Assembly: GCF_002234675.1 (NCBI RefSeq)
Contig: NC_019866.2
Coordinates: 12,243,261-12,307,260, forward strand
Source: Oryzias latipes
Taxonomy: Eukaryota > Chordata > Actinopteri > Beloniformes > Adrianichthyidae
Reading direction: 5' to 3'
DNA: 64,000 nt
Of the stretch, positions 63,788 to 64,000 are shown one piece after another (positions within the stretch are counted from its first letter, which is position 1; each line of letters starts with the position of its first letter). The notes beneath the pieces were generated by a model. It did not search any database, had not been told where the DNA came from, and saw nothing but the letters and a program-made list of their open reading frames with translations. The position numbers and the translations under genes were made by a program.

Positions 63788-64000
63788 CAGGGGTGTCAAA
63801 CTCATTTTCACTGAGGGCCACATCAGCATAGTGGTTGTCCTCAAAGGGCCAGATATAACTTATACATTTAACTAAATGCAATGAAAAATACATGTAACTA
63901 CTCCTTAATGTAAAATAACTCATTTATTTATTATAACTTTTAAAGTGACAATTACAGTTGCATAGAAAACATATGTTTGCTTGTTACTTTAGCATACATA
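63788..64000 (+). mobile_element. hAT-like MITE, left part, running off the window
   Basis: Starts CAGGGGTGTCAAACTCATTT and follows the copy at 2998 closely over the visible 213 bp. Its left flank GGTTATAT would be the target site. The right end lies outside the window. Confidence 0.75.

Overview
The window is nuclear DNA of a ray-finned fish, most likely a percomorph teleost with medaka-like repeats. It carries split vertebrate genes with GT-AG introns, AT-rich intergenic DNA, CA and TA microsatellites, and many teleost-type MITEs, SINEs and 5'-truncated LINEs. The species cannot be fixed from the sequence alone. Seven protein genes can be rebuilt exon by exon; in every complete gene the exon lengths sum to a whole number of codons.

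Layout, left to right. Positions 3912-5707 (-) hold the 5' coding exons of grid2ip (delphilin); the rest of that gene lies beyond the left edge or is not recognisable. Positions 7172-14415 (-) hold e4f1 (14 coding exons, 761 aa). Head-to-head with it is ciao3/narfl at 15610-19076 (+; 11 exons, 475 aa). Converging on ciao3 is haghl at 20452-23580 (-; 8 exons, 282 aa), and behind it in the same direction is its paralogue hagh at 25225-28656 (-; 9 exons, 309 aa). fahd1 (29043-29705, +, intronless, 220 aa) is head-to-head with hagh across 386 bp. After about 9 kb without a recognisable gene comes a two-exon heparan sulfate 3-O-sulfotransferase, probably hs3st6 (38515-50560, -, 370 aa), split by a 10.9 kb intron. 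From 50.6 kb to the right edge I see no gene, only repeats and a few GC-richer patches that could be regulatory.

Functional picture. This is an ordinary housekeeping block. CIAO3 delivers Fe-S clusters to cytosolic and nuclear proteins. HAGH is glyoxalase II and HAGHL is its diverged relative. FAHD1 is a mitochondrial oxaloacetate decarboxylase/acylpyruvase. E4F1 is a zinc-finger regulator of p53 and of mitochondrial and cell-cycle genes. The content resembles human 16p13.3 (E4F1, CIAO3, HAGHL, HAGH, FAHD1, HS3ST6), with grid2ip (human chromosome 7) as an extra neighbour. They are neighbours, not an operon, and each is expected to have its own promoter, apart from the hagh/fahd1 divergent pair.

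Repeats. A MITE family whose ends resemble TAAAGACCCACTCC recurs at least five times, and one copy is split by a hAT-like MITE that reappears at the right edge. Two directly repeated elements sit between ciao3 and haghl. LINE fragments and a MITE containing a perfect 30-bp hairpin lie in e4f1 introns. One broken Ty3/gypsy fossil lies in the hs3st6 intron. I found no sign of an undescribed molecular system; the best leads are paralogue divergence, candidate enhancers and the nested repeats.
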